Assembly: GCF_000757425.2 (NCBI RefSeq)
Contig: NZ_JPKR02000003.1
Location: forward strand, 248,001-312,000
DNA length: 64,000 nucleotides
Direction: 5' to 3'
Source of the DNA: Tatumella morbirosei
GTDB taxonomy: Bacteria; Pseudomonadota; Gammaproteobacteria; Enterobacterales; Enterobacteriaceae
Translations under genes and position numbers: made by a program
Shown here: piece after piece, positions 7,477 through 16,482 of the stretch
How the letters are laid out: each line of letters opens with the position of its first letter
Numbering within the stretch: position 1 is the first letter of the stretch
Notes under the pieces: model-generated
Seen by the model: only the letters and a program-made list of their open reading frames with translations
Databases searched by the model: none
Told to the model about the DNA's origin: nothing

Positions 7477-8964
7477 GTGAAACAACAACAAAAGCTATTC
7501 ACAGGTAAAACGGCTGGTTTCCGCCGAAAGCTTCTGAGCCTTTGTCTTGGGCTGAGTGCATTAAGTGCAGTGCCGGCGATGGCCGCAGAACAGGTACCGG
7601 TCAGCCAGCCCTCAGTGGATCACAGTGATGATGCACTGCTAAAACAAGGGCATTATCTGGCCATTGCTGCTGACTGTGCTGCCTGTCATACCGATCCTGA
7701 AACCAAAAAGACCTTTGCCGGCGGTTACGCTATCCACTCCCCGATGGGGGTCATTTATTCCACCAACATTACTCCTTCGCGACAGTATGGTATTGGTTCC
7801 TACAGCGAGGCGCAGTTTGAACAGGCGGTTCGTCATGGTATCCGCGGTGATGGAAGCCATCTCTATCCGGCCATGCCCTATACCTCCTATTCAGGGCTAA
7901 CGGATCAGGATATTCATGCGCTGTATTACTACTTCACCCACGGGGTTAAACCGGTAGAACAGGCCAATCGCCCGACCCAACTGAGCTTTCCGTTTAATAT
8001 CCGTGAAGCCATGTGGGGCTGGAACCTGCTGTTTCTGAAACAGAAACCGTACCAAAATGATCCATCACAAAGCCCTGAATGGAACCGCGGCAAGTACCTG
8101 GTGGCTAATCTGGAACACTGCGGGGAGTGTCACACCCCACGTAATACGCTGATGGGTAGCGAAACCGGGTCTGCGCAGTACAGCGGGGCGGCCCTGGGGA
8201 GTTGGTTTGCCCCGAACCTGACTTCTGACCGCCTGAGCGGGCTGGGTAGCTGGCAGCGTGATCAGCTGATTACCTATCTGAAAACTGGTCACGTAGCTGG
8301 TAAAGCTCAGGCCGCCGGACCGATGGCGGAAGCCATCACCAACAGTCTGCAATATCTGAGTGATGACGATATCGGCGCCATTGTGACTTACCTGCAAAGC
8401 CTGCCACCGGTCAGTGAGCCAGACCAGGCAAAAGCCACCGGTGATTTTGGCAGTCCCGCAGGCAGCAGCTCAGATTCAGAAGTTCGTGGTACTCAGCCCC
8501 TGGGTTCTGCATTACCGGACGACATGACCGGTAAAGCGCTTTATGACACCACCTGTGCCAGTTGTCATCAGTCTTCAGGAGCAGGTACCGCGGATAATTT
8601 TTATCCATCGCTGTTCCACAATACGGCCACCGGCGGGAATACCCCAAATAATCTGGTCTCCGCCATTCTGTTTGGTGTGCAACGTGAAGTGAATGGTAAA
8701 CAGGTGCTGATGCCGGCTTTTGGGCCTGGCTCAGACGTACAGTCACTGAATGATGAACAGGTTGCAAAACTCAGTAATTACATCTTCAGACAATTCGGCA
8801 ATCCACAGTTATCGGTGACCGCTGATCAGGTGAAAACGTTGCGTGAAGGTGGTACGCAGCCGTTCCTCGCCAAATACGCTGCCGCAGGATCGGCAGTGGG
8901 TGGAGTGATCCTGTTACTGATTATTGTGCTGATTATTGTCCGCATTTCGCGCAAACGTCGCTGA
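7477..8964 (+). CDS. Triheme cytochrome c subunit of 2-ketogluconate dehydrogenase-like complex
   Basis: 495 residues with a signal peptide (about 1-37, ending AMAA), three c-type heme sites (CAACH at 67-71, CGECH near 215, CASCH near 360) and a C-terminal membrane anchor (VGGVILLLIIVLIIV) followed by basic residues. It passes electrons from the FAD subunit to ubiquinone at the outer face of the inner membrane. The start is GTG, supported by CCGGAG 5 bases upstream; the nearby ATG at 7475 is out of frame. It lies 105 bp after the small-subunit gene, with a perfect operator-like palindrome in the gap. The C-terminal anchor is absent from the second complex's cytochrome. Confidence 0.9.
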   Translation: MKQQQKLFTGKTAGFRRKLLSLCLGLSALSAVPAMAAEQVPVSQPSVDHSDDALLKQGHYLAIAADCAACHTDPETKKTFAGGYAIHSPMGVIYSTNITPSRQYGIGSYSEAQFEQAVRHGIRGDGSHLYPAMPYTSYSGLTDQDIHALYYYFTHGVKPVEQANRPTQLSFPFNIREAMWGWNLLFLKQKPYQNDPSQSPEWNRGKYLVANLEHCGECHTPRNTLMGSETGSAQYSGAALGSWFAPNLTSDRLSGLGSWQRDQLITYLKTGHVAGKAQAAGPMAEAITNSLQYLSDDDIGAIVTYLQSLPPVSEPDQAKATGDFGSPAGSSSDSEVRGTQPLGSALPDDMTGKALYDTTCASCHQSSGAGTADNFYPSLFHNTATGGNTPNNLVSAILFGVQREVNGKQVLMPAFGPGSDVQSLNDEQVAKLSNYIFRQFGNPQLSVTADQVKTLREGGTQPFLAKYAAAGSAVGGVILLLIIVLIIVRISRKRR

Positions 8965-9005
8965 AATTGCCGGGATTTTTGAATTTGTAGTCTTTAGAGG
9001 TGGTT

Positions 9006-10637
9006 ATGTCTGAACAATATAGCGCAGATGTGGTAGTCGTTGGTGGCGGCATTTGTGGTGGGACGGTTGCAAAAGAACTGGCAGAAGCCGGGTTATCCGT
9101 ACTGGTGCTGGATGCAGGCCCTCGTTGGGAAAGGGGCGAAGTGGTAGAGAACTGGCGAAATCTGCCGCCGGTGAATAAATCTGAATCTGATTACGCGACG
9201 CCATATCCGGCGGAACCCTGGGCAGTTCACCCGCAACTTTATCCGTATAACAATTATCCGGAAGTTTCGGGCCCGGATGCATCGGCATTTCGTCAGGGTA
9301 TGGTCAAAGGCGTCGGTGGTACCACCTGGCACTGGGCCGCTTCATGCTGGCGTTTCCTGCCGGCAGATATGCAGCTACACACCACCTATGGCGTAGGCCG
9401 TGACTGGGTAGTGAATTACGATGAACTGGAAGATTATTACTATCGGGCAGAGGTGTTGATTGGCGTTAATGGTCCTAACGATACGTCACTGAAGTACGTT
9501 GCACCGCGCAAAAAACCGTTCCCGATGGAGCCTATGCCTTATGGTCCTGCCGACCGCAGGTTCACTGAAGTGGTGGCAACCGCCGGTTATGAAAATACTC
9601 CGGTTCCCCAGGGGCGTAACAGTCGACCGTATGACGGACGTCCGCAGTGCTGTGGTAACAATAACTGTATGCCTATCTGCCCGATCGGCGCGATGTTCAA
9701 TGGTATTCACAGTATTATTAAAGCCGAAAAAGCGGGCGCTAAGGTTCTGCCGAATGCGGTAGTGTATAAGTTTGATACCGATGAAAACAACAACATCACG
9801 GCGTTGTACTACTACGATCCGGACAAGAATTCTCACCGCGTAACGGCACGAACCTTTGTACTGGCAGGTAACGGAATAGAAACCCCTAAATTGCTGCTGC
9901 TGGCGGCTAATGACCGTAACCCAAACGGTATCGCGAACAGTTCAGGCATGGTGGGGCGTAATATGATGGACCACCCGGGAATTCTGATGAGTTTCCAGTC
10001 GGCAGAACCCATCTGGACCGGGGGTGGTTCAGTACAGATGAGTTCCATTACTAACTACCGTGACGGTGATTTCCGCCGTGAACATGCGGCAATCCAGATT
10101 GGGATGAACAATACATCCCAGAACCATAAAGCGGGTGTGAAAGCGTTGCAAATGGGGCTGGTGGGTAAAAAGCTGGATGAGGAGATTCGTCGACGGGCTG
10201 CCTGTGGGATGGATATCTATGTGAACCATGATGTGCTGGCAAATCCGGACAACCGGCTGACCCTCAGTACGGTTCACAAAGATAAACTGGGCATTCCGTA
10301 TCCTCATGTCACTTATGACGTGGGGGATTATGTACGTAAGGCGGCGGTCTCTTCCCGTGAGCATCTGATGACTATCGCCAAACTGTTTGGTGCGACAGAA
10401 ATCGAGATGACTCCGTACTTCAACCCAAACAACCATATTATGGGCGGGACTATCGGCGGGCATGATCCTAAAGATTCGGTGGTGGATAAATGGATGCGTA
10501 CCCATGATCACCAGAACCTGTATATCGCCTCTGGTGGCGTGATGGCTGCGGCAGGGACGGTTAACTCAACCCTGAGTATGGTGGCCTTATCATTGCGGGC
10601 TACTGACAGTATCAAACGCGACCTGCAACACGGTTAA
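9006..10637 (+). CDS. FAD-dependent GMC large subunit, 2-ketogluconate dehydrogenase-like
   Basis: 543 residues. The dinucleotide-binding fold VVVGGGICGGTVAKEL lies near residue 9, followed by GVGGTTWHWAASCWRF near 102, a cysteine cluster CCGNNNCMPICPIGAM near 216 and the C-terminal GGTIGGHDP..SVVD and SGGVMAAAGTVNSTLS of GMC sugar-acid dehydrogenases. It oxidises the substrate in the periplasm and hands electrons to the cytochrome. I place the start at ATG 9006, 5 bases after AGAGG, rather than the GTG at 9000. Assignment to 2-ketogluconate rather than another polyol or sugar acid rests on its partner small subunit and on the neighbouring gluconate dehydrogenase. Confidence 0.87.
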   Translation: MSEQYSADVVVVGGGICGGTVAKELAEAGLSVLVLDAGPRWERGEVVENWRNLPPVNKSESDYATPYPAEPWAVHPQLYPYNNYPEVSGPDASAFRQGMVKGVGGTTWHWAASCWRFLPADMQLHTTYGVGRDWVVNYDELEDYYYRAEVLIGVNGPNDTSLKYVAPRKKPFPMEPMPYGPADRRFTEVVATAGYENTPVPQGRNSRPYDGRPQCCGNNNCMPICPIGAMFNGIHSIIKAEKAGAKVLPNAVVYKFDTDENNNITALYYYDPDKNSHRVTARTFVLAGNGIETPKLLLLAANDRNPNGIANSSGMVGRNMMDHPGILMSFQSAEPIWTGGGSVQMSSITNYRDGDFRREHAAIQIGMNNTSQNHKAGVKALQMGLVGKKLDEEIRRRAACGMDIYVNHDVLANPDNRLTLSTVHKDKLGIPYPHVTYDVGDYVRKAAVSSREHLMTIAKLFGATEIEMTPYFNPNNHIMGGTIGGHDPKDSVVDKWMRTHDHQNLYIASGGVMAAAGTVNSTLSMVALSLRATDSIKRDLQHG

Positions 10638-10652
10638 GACAATACCTATAAC

Positions 10653-10675
10653 AAAGGCCCCGTTTCGGGGCCTTT
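10653..10675. terminator. Bidirectional Rho-independent terminator
   Basis: AAAGGCCCC / GGGGCCTTT stem of 9 bp with a GTTTC loop, between the convergent large-subunit gene and the second complex's cytochrome gene. A-run and T-run on the two sides suit termination on both strands. Confidence 0.85.
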
Positions 10676-10719
10676 TGGTGGTCATGGGTAGCACTCTTTC
10701 CGGGAAAGAGGCTGACTGA

Positions 10720-11946
10720 TTACTTCTCTAAAGTACTGCGCATATTTTTCACATCGCTGGCGGTCACAGACGGCGCTGCATTGCCCCAGCTGTTGCGGAT
10801 ATAGGTCAGCACGTCGGCGACATTCTGATCAGTCAGGTTCCAGCCAAATGCCGGCATGGCCGGAGCGGTTGGCGCCGCTGCGGTCCCCCCGGCACGGCTG
10901 CCCGCCAGCACCACATGAATCAGTGAAGCAGGATCAGCGGCATTAACCAGTGGTGCATTCGCCAGTTGCGGGAACAGATGCGAAACACCCTGGCCCTGTG
11001 ACACATGGCAGGCACTGCAACGATCGGCGTAAATCGCTTTACCATTTACCATCTGGCCATTATCCGCAGCCAGCGGTTGGGGTTTAGTGCTGTCATTTTT
11101 AAGCGATTTCAGATACACCGCCGCGGCATTAAGATCATCATCTTTCCAGTACTGGGTCGAATTCTCTACCGCTTCAGCCATTGGCCCTGAGGCTATATCG
11201 TATTTGTTGGCACCGGTTTTCAGGTATTCGACAATTTCCTGTTGGGTCCACTTTCCAATACCACTATGAGTATTGGCGGTAATATCTGGCGCGAACCAGA
11301 CACCCAGTGAGCCACCTTGCAGGAACTGACTGTCTTTATCGCCACCCAGCATGTTTTTAGGGGTGTGGCAGGTGCTGCAATGCCCCAGTCCCTGAACCAG
11401 GTAGGCACCCCGGTTCCATTCGGCTGATTGCTTAGGATCCGGCTGGTATTCACCTTCGGTGAAGTTCAGCATATTCCAGACATGCAGCGAGGTACGAATA
11501 TTGAACGGGAATGGCAGCTGATTGGTATTAACTACCCGGCTCACTGGCTCGACCGTCTGCAGATAGGCCCACAGTGCGCGGTTATCGTCGGTAGTGACTT
11601 TGGTATAGGCAGTGAACGGCATCGCCCCATAGAGTAAGTGGCCGTCGCGGCTGTGGCCCTGACGCATTGCATTCTGGAAATCTTCGAAGGTCCATTTTCC
11701 AATGCCAGTTTCCGGGTCAGGGGTAATATTGGCACCTAGCAGCTTACCAAAGGGGGTATCAATCGCAACCCCGCCGGAGAATAAAGGATGCCCTGGTTCT
11801 GTATGACAGGCGGTACAGTCACCCAGCTGGGCAATATAACGGCCTTTACTCACTAAATCCCAGGAATCAGCACCACTCTCGGCCTGTGCGTAACCCGCGG
11901 TCAGCAACAGTAAACTGCCGGCGGTCAGCATTAATTTTTTCATCAT
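10720..11946 (-). CDS. Triheme cytochrome c subunit of gluconate 2-dehydrogenase
   Basis: 408 residues. A signal peptide (about 1-22, GYAQA) is followed by three heme sites: CTACH at 44-48, CSTCH near 193 and CSACH near 312. Length and layout match cytochrome subunits of membrane gluconate dehydrogenases. There is no C-terminal membrane helix, unlike the cytochrome at 7477-8964. The ATG overlaps the large-subunit stop by 4 bases (ATGA), so the two are translationally coupled. It should transfer electrons from the FAD subunit to ubiquinone. Confidence 0.92.
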   Translation of the reverse strand: MMKKLMLTAGSLLLLTAGYAQAESGADSWDLVSKGRYIAQLGDCTACHTEPGHPLFSGGVAIDTPFGKLLGANITPDPETGIGKWTFEDFQNAMRQGHSRDGHLLYGAMPFTAYTKVTTDDNRALWAYLQTVEPVSRVVNTNQLPFPFNIRTSLHVWNMLNFTEGEYQPDPKQSAEWNRGAYLVQGLGHCSTCHTPKNMLGGDKDSQFLQGGSLGVWFAPDITANTHSGIGKWTQQEIVEYLKTGANKYDIASGPMAEAVENSTQYWKDDDLNAAAVYLKSLKNDSTKPQPLAADNGQMVNGKAIYADRCSACHVSQGQGVSHLFPQLANAPLVNAADPASLIHVVLAGSRAGGTAAAPTAPAMPAFGWNLTDQNVADVLTYIRNSWGNAAPSVTASDVKNMRSTLEK

Positions 11947-13703
11947 ACCATCATCTCCCCGGGCTGTTTCAGGTACTGGGTACGGATATAGTGAGCGGTA
12001 CGGAAGGCAAGGGCGCCGACTGTCCCGGTCGGGTTATACCCGGGGTTGTTAGGAACCGCAGAAGCTCCTACCACAAACAGGTTGGGGATATCCCAGACCT
12101 GACAGAATTTATTGACAGCACTGGTGGAGGGGTCAGCTCCCATGACAAAGCCACCGACCACATGAGATGACTGGTAGTCATTATTGGCCCACGGAGCGGT
12201 ACGCGGTTGCTTCTGGATCTGTACCGGGTTCATACGTAACGCAATTTCACCGACCTTATCAGTAACGTATTGCGCCATGCGCATATCGTTGTCCGGGAAG
12301 TCGAAGGTAATGCGTAACAATGGACGGCCATGTGGGTCGGTATAATTTGGGTCGAGGGACAGGTAGTTAGTGCGTTGCGGGTAACTGCTCGCCTCACAGC
12401 CAATGCTCATATTGGTCAGATAGTGCTCCGCGGTCGCTTTCTTCCATGCCGATCCCCAGCGTGGGGTACCCGGCGGGACCGGACGTGAGGCAATAGGTGC
12501 GGCGCCAATCGGTGTCACGCGGGTCGAACCGCCGCCGACAAAGCCTAATCCTGAGTGGTCGAAGTTATCGTTGTTAAATTCGTCGATACCCATCCCGATG
12601 GCACCGCCACCGATAAACGGGTTAAAGATCTGATCTTTGAAGAATAAACGGACACCATTCGCCGTCTGATAGCAGTAATTACGTCCGGTGGTCCCTTTAC
12701 CGGTGACCGGGTCATAAGGCACACCCACATTCGACAGCAGCATCAGACGCACATTTTCAAAGGTAAAGGCGGCCACAATCACTATGGAAGCGGGCTGTTC
12801 ATAACGTTCGCCGTTACTGTCGATATACACCACCCCGGTGGCTTTTTTACCGCTACTGTCTTTCAGAACTTCCAGCACTTCACAGTTGGTGCGTGCTTCA
12901 AAGTTTGGCATGTTAACCACCGCCGGTAACACATTGACGATAGCACTGGCTTTCGAATAGTTCGCACAGCCATAGTTAGTACAGAAGCCACAATAGGTAC
13001 AAGGCCCCATGGTCACACCATACTGGTTGGTATAGCTCTGAGAGGCGAGGGCAGAAGGGACGTTAAAGGGTTTATAGCCCATCTCAGTGGCAGTTTTGGC
13101 AAATAAAGTCTGCGCGATGGTCTGAATATTGGGCGGGTTAGGATAATCACGGGTGCGTGGTCCTTCGAACGGATTCCCCCCTTCTATAATCTTACCCTGA
13201 ATATTCCCGGCTTTACCGGAAATGCCGGCCACCTGTTCAAAGGCGTCATAAAAGGGTTCCATCTCTTCCCAGGTGATACCCCAGTCCTGCAGAGTCAGGG
13301 CCGGGTCTACTTCCTTGCCATAGCGTTCGCGCAGATGACTGGCCAGCCGGAAATCAGCAGGCTGATAGCGGAAGGTGAGGCCCGCCCAGTGGTTACCGGC
13401 GCCGCCGGTACCGTTGCCGGGGTGGAATGAACCCCAGAAACGCATCGGCAGTGCTGTTTCAGAAGGATTATTACGCATGGTACAGGTGTTCTGTGCAGGC
13501 CGTAGCATCAGCTCTTCACGGGCGTTGTAGCGCAGTTCATCAGGCGCTGTAGCGACGTTAAAATCTCTGGCGGTATCCCGCCACGGGCCGCGTTCCAGCC
13601 CAATAACATTCAGGCCCTGATCACAGAGTTCTTTGGCTAAAATCGAACCGGCCCAGCCGAGGCCAACAATTACCACATCGGTGGCAGGTAATTTTTTTGT
13701 CAT
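11943..13703 (-). CDS. Gluconate 2-dehydrogenase flavoprotein (GMC) subunit
   Basis: 586 residues. FAD fold VIVGLGWAGSILAKEL near residue 11, then GTGGAGNHWAGLTFRY near 107, a cysteine cluster CTYCGFCTNYGCANY near 226, and the GMC end region HVVGGFVMGAD..NKFCQV and NPGYNPTGTVGALAFR. This is the catalytic subunit oxidising D-gluconate to 2-ketogluconate in the periplasm. It has no signal of its own and is expected to be exported with the Tat-targeted small subunit, encoded 4 bp upstream. Assignment is stronger than for the first complex because subunit 3 is of the gluconate 2-dehydrogenase family. Confidence 0.92.
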   Translation of the reverse strand: MTKKLPATDVVIVGLGWAGSILAKELCDQGLNVIGLERGPWRDTARDFNVATAPDELRYNAREELMLRPAQNTCTMRNNPSETALPMRFWGSFHPGNGTGGAGNHWAGLTFRYQPADFRLASHLRERYGKEVDPALTLQDWGITWEEMEPFYDAFEQVAGISGKAGNIQGKIIEGGNPFEGPRTRDYPNPPNIQTIAQTLFAKTATEMGYKPFNVPSALASQSYTNQYGVTMGPCTYCGFCTNYGCANYSKASAIVNVLPAVVNMPNFEARTNCEVLEVLKDSSGKKATGVVYIDSNGERYEQPASIVIVAAFTFENVRLMLLSNVGVPYDPVTGKGTTGRNYCYQTANGVRLFFKDQIFNPFIGGGAIGMGIDEFNNDNFDHSGLGFVGGGSTRVTPIGAAPIASRPVPPGTPRWGSAWKKATAEHYLTNMSIGCEASSYPQRTNYLSLDPNYTDPHGRPLLRITFDFPDNDMRMAQYVTDKVGEIALRMNPVQIQKQPRTAPWANNDYQSSHVVGGFVMGADPSTSAVNKFCQVWDIPNLFVVGASAVPNNPGYNPTGTVGALAFRTAHYIRTQYLKQPGEMMV

Positions 13704-13707
13704 TGTC

Positions 13708-14457
13708 TTATACCTTAGCGTTCCAGGCGGCGCTGCCCATGATGGAAATCGGGACTAAATCCAGTTTCTGGTCGGTTTTGGTCAGATAGTCACGGTAGTC
13801 ATAACGGGCGCCAGGGAAACCAATCATTTTCCAGCTCACCATATTGCGGTTTCCGCCATACACCGGATCGGAAAAGAAACCTTCCATGGTATTGGTCAGC
13901 ACCTGATCGAAAAACATCTTGCCACTAATGCCGGTGAGATTGATTTCTCCCTGTTCCAGACCCGTCAGCACTTCATCCCGGGTGGCGCTATCCAGTTGGC
14001 TAAACGGTTTCTGGTATTTTTTCTGACAATACTCTGTGAGTCCGGCCAGTCCGAGACGGTAACGTTCCCGTGGTACTAATGGAGACTGATCGCCCTGAGC
14101 CGGAGTTCCTTGCTGAAACGGGCCCCGCATATAGTTGCGGCTGGCATCGCCGTAACTGCCTGCCAGTTGCCGGTCAATAAATACCGTGCAGCCGGCATCT
14201 TTGCCGCTCACTGACAGTTCATCGGCAGGGATCAGTTGGCTGACAATGGCATCCACTTCGGTGGCTTCTTCCTGAGTGAGGAATTTAAGGCCCGGAGTAG
14301 CATCAGTGACAGGGCTGTTATGATCAAACAGCATCCAGCGGGGGATACCAGTGATAGTCGTGGCATTGGCACCACCGACCGCGGCTACGGTCAGGCCTGC
14401 AGCAGAACCAGAGAGCAGCCGTCGCCGGCTAATCCCTTTTGATGAAGGGTCAGACAT
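13708..14457 (-). CDS. Gluconate 2-dehydrogenase subunit 3 (small, Tat-exported)
   Basis: 249 residues from the chosen start. A twin-arginine signal (GISRRRLLSGSAAG) opens the protein. The rest matches the Gluconate_2-dh3 family: FLTQEEATEVDAIVSQLIP near 47, FIDRQLAGSYG near 80 and GFFSDPVYGGNRNMVSWKMIGFPG near 200. I start at ATG 14457 because AGGAG lies 6-7 bases upstream; an ATG 21 bases earlier (14478) has no ribosome site. First gene of a three-gene operon running to 10720. Just upstream (around 14512-14527) lies a palindromic TGGTTTGTAAACCA that might be an operator. Confidence 0.9.
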   Translation of the reverse strand: MSDPSSKGISRRRLLSGSAAGLTVAAVGGANATTITGIPRWMLFDHNSPVTDATPGLKFLTQEEATEVDAIVSQLIPADELSVSGKDAGCTVFIDRQLAGSYGDASRNYMRGPFQQGTPAQGDQSPLVPRERYRLGLAGLTEYCQKKYQKPFSQLDSATRDEVLTGLEQGEINLTGISGKMFFDQVLTNTMEGFFSDPVYGGNRNMVSWKMIGFPGARYDYRDYLTKTDQKLDLVPISIMGSAAWNAKV

Positions 14458-14733
14458 TTGATACTCCTGTGTCGACATTGCACAAATCCGGAAATATCCG
14501 GAACGAAATAAAACGTGGTTTGTAAACCATCTTCAGTAAATGTTAATTTATATTTATCTGTTTGTGTAATTTATTTGTGCAAACGAACGGAATAACCCTC
14601 TGTTCCATTGAAGGCAGTGGCAATGATAGCCCGGGGACCGGTGGAAAAATAAAGACCAGGCCGCGATTAACAGCGGTGAAGGGAGGAAGGTTACGGAGAA
14701 AATCAGGCGGTTGGGAAAGATGCAGAACAAAGC

Positions 14734-14758
14734 AGGCACAGCAATTGCTGCTGTGCCT
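14734..14758 (-). terminator. Rho-independent terminator after the EamA gene
   Basis: A perfect 10-bp stem AGGCACAGCA / TGCTGTGCCT with a 5-base loop, 8 bp beyond the stop of the minus-strand EamA gene, followed on that strand by a moderately T-rich GCTTTGTTCTG. Confidence 0.7.
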
Positions 14759-14765
14759 TGTCAGC

Positions 14766-15659
14766 TCAGTCAGGCTGAGGCACCGGCTGAGGAGAAGAGG
14801 AAGAGCGTGGCCGTGTTGGGTGGCGGTAATTAATGCCAATGGCGATGGCGATTAAACAGCAACCCGCGACCAGCCGTAGCAGCGGCACATCGTTCCCCCA
14901 TAGCAACATATTAATAATCAAGCCGACCGGTACATGCAGTTCGTTAAACACCGACAAAGTCGCTACCGATACCAGGGTACTGCCTTTTGCCAGCCAGTAG
15001 CTACCCAGCGCGGTAGCGACCACACTCAGGTAGATCAGCACTGACCATTGCGCGGTGGTGTGTGGCAGATGGCCTTGCTGACCAAAGAAATAATAAAGCG
15101 GTCCGGTAATACAGATGGCACCAAGGAAAAAATGACCAAACAGCCTGGGTAATGCGACTTCCGGCTTGTATTTCAACAGCAGGCGACGACATAGTACCTG
15201 ACCGGCAGCAAAGGTCAGATTAGCCAGCTGTAATAACCAGAATCCCTTCCAGAAATGACCGGTCAGTGGGTGATAGTGGATGACAATCCCTCCGGAAACA
15301 GCAAACATTGCCGCCAGCAGTGTCCACGGGTTAAAACGTCGTTCCAGTGCATTATTAATCAGGCTGATATACAGCGGGGTCTGGGTGGTAAACAGTAACA
15401 TCTCTGGTACCGTCAGCATGGTATAGCTCTGATATGACAGAGCATAAGTCACCCCAAACTGGAGTGCTCCGGCAATCCACAGACCTGCCACCAGTCGTGT
15501 CGGGAGATTGCGCCAGACCATAAATGGCAGGAAAATCAGGGTGCCTGCCAGGGTCCGGATAAACACGGCAAAATAACTGTCGACCTGGCCCGCCAGGAAA
15601 TGGCCGGTCAGACTGAAAGAAGATCCCCAGAGGAAGGTAACGATCGCAAGATACCACAC
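14766..15659 (-). CDS. EamA/DMT-superfamily transporter
   Basis: 297 residues with about 10 hydrophobic segments in two repeated halves, the EamA (drug/metabolite transporter) layout. It opens with WYLAIVTFLWGSSFSLTGHFL, a common first helix with the WG-S motif, and ends in a basic, Ser/Pro-rich cytoplasmic tail. The start is GTG; an in-frame stop upstream excludes a longer form and the ribosome site is weak. It is divergent from the nitroreductase operon and could export that operon's product, but nothing in the sequence proves it. Confidence 0.8.
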   Translation of the reverse strand: MWYLAIVTFLWGSSFSLTGHFLAGQVDSYFAVFIRTLAGTLIFLPFMVWRNLPTRLVAGLWIAGALQFGVTYALSYQSYTMLTVPEMLLFTTQTPLYISLINNALERRFNPWTLLAAMFAVSGGIVIHYHPLTGHFWKGFWLLQLANLTFAAGQVLCRRLLLKYKPEVALPRLFGHFFLGAICITGPLYYFFGQQGHLPHTTAQWSVLIYLSVVATALGSYWLAKGSTLVSVATLSVFNELHVPVGLIINMLLWGNDVPLLRLVAGCCLIAIAIGINYRHPTRPRSSSSPQPVPQPD

Positions 15660-15780
15660 AGACTTGTAAACCTATAAGCATGAATTTAGTTTACGATTAT
15701 AATGAGACTCTTCACTCCTGTGCAAGTGTCCGGTATTCTTTGCTGCTTATTGTTATGTTCCTGGTCCAGGTTGTCCTTTG

Positions 15781-16482
15781 ATGCAAAACTCAGATAATTC
15801 ACTGCCGGCGTTTCTGGCTAACCGCTCTTCCTGCCGCGCGTTTTTACCCGATCCTGTGAAGCTGTCTGATGTGCAGATAATGTTGAACGCGGCACGCAGT
15901 GCCCCCAGCGGTGCCAATCTGCAACCTGGCGCGTTTCATGTCTACACCGGCCAGCCGCTGGCATCACTGACTCAGCAACTCTCCCACATTGCACAGACAA
16001 CGCCGGTAGAAAAAGAACTCTACAGCTACTTTCCGCAACCGATGTCCGCAATACTGAAACAAAGACAGCGTGATGCAGGTTACGCGCTCTATCAGGCGCT
16101 TGGTATCGAAAAACGCGATATTGCCGGACGTCGTCGTCAGTTTGACGCCAATTATCGCTTTTTTGACGCACCGGTAGGTATTGTGGTCACTATTCAGCGT
16201 GATATGGGGGCCGGTTGTTTTATGGATCTTGGTATGGCGCTGATGAACTTTTTCCTGACTGCCGGTCATCTCGGTTATGGCTGTTGCGGTATTGGCGCAC
16301 TGGCAAATTACGGTCGGCATATTCATCAGTGGCTACAGTTACCTGATGAGCAACTGGTGGTATGCGGGATTGCACTGGGTAAGGCCGATCCTGAGGCACC
16401 GGTTAATCAATTTCGTACCGGACGGGCAGAGTTAGAAGAATTTAGTACCCTGCACGGATTTTCCGCTCAGGAGGCAGAGTGA
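15781..16482 (+). CDS. Nitroreductase-family flavoprotein
   Basis: 233 residues. The N-terminal RSSCRAFLPDPV and MLNAARSAPSGANLQPG (from about residue 13) are the FMN-binding signature of the family, and GYGCCGIGAL near 165 is the second conserved segment. Members transfer hydride from NAD(P)H to nitro groups, quinones, enoates or flavin. First gene of a tightly overlapping operon with an acyl-adenylating enzyme and a thiolase-like protein, so it probably tailors a CoA-bound or free acyl product. A TTG three bases earlier is possible; the ATG is preferred. Confidence 0.8.
   Translation: MQNSDNSLPAFLANRSSCRAFLPDPVKLSDVQIMLNAARSAPSGANLQPGAFHVYTGQPLASLTQQLSHIAQTTPVEKELYSYFPQPMSAILKQRQRDAGYALYQALGIEKRDIAGRRRQFDANYRFFDAPVGIVVTIQRDMGAGCFMDLGMALMNFFLTAGHLGYGCCGIGALANYGRHIHQWLQLPDEQLVVCGIALGKADPEAPVNQFRTGRAELEEFSTLHGFSAQEAE

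Noticed and set aside
14543-14839. 98-codon minus-strand frame overlapping the EamA gene end
   Set aside because: Shares sequence with the EamA terminator and coding end; no ribosome site and no conserved look.
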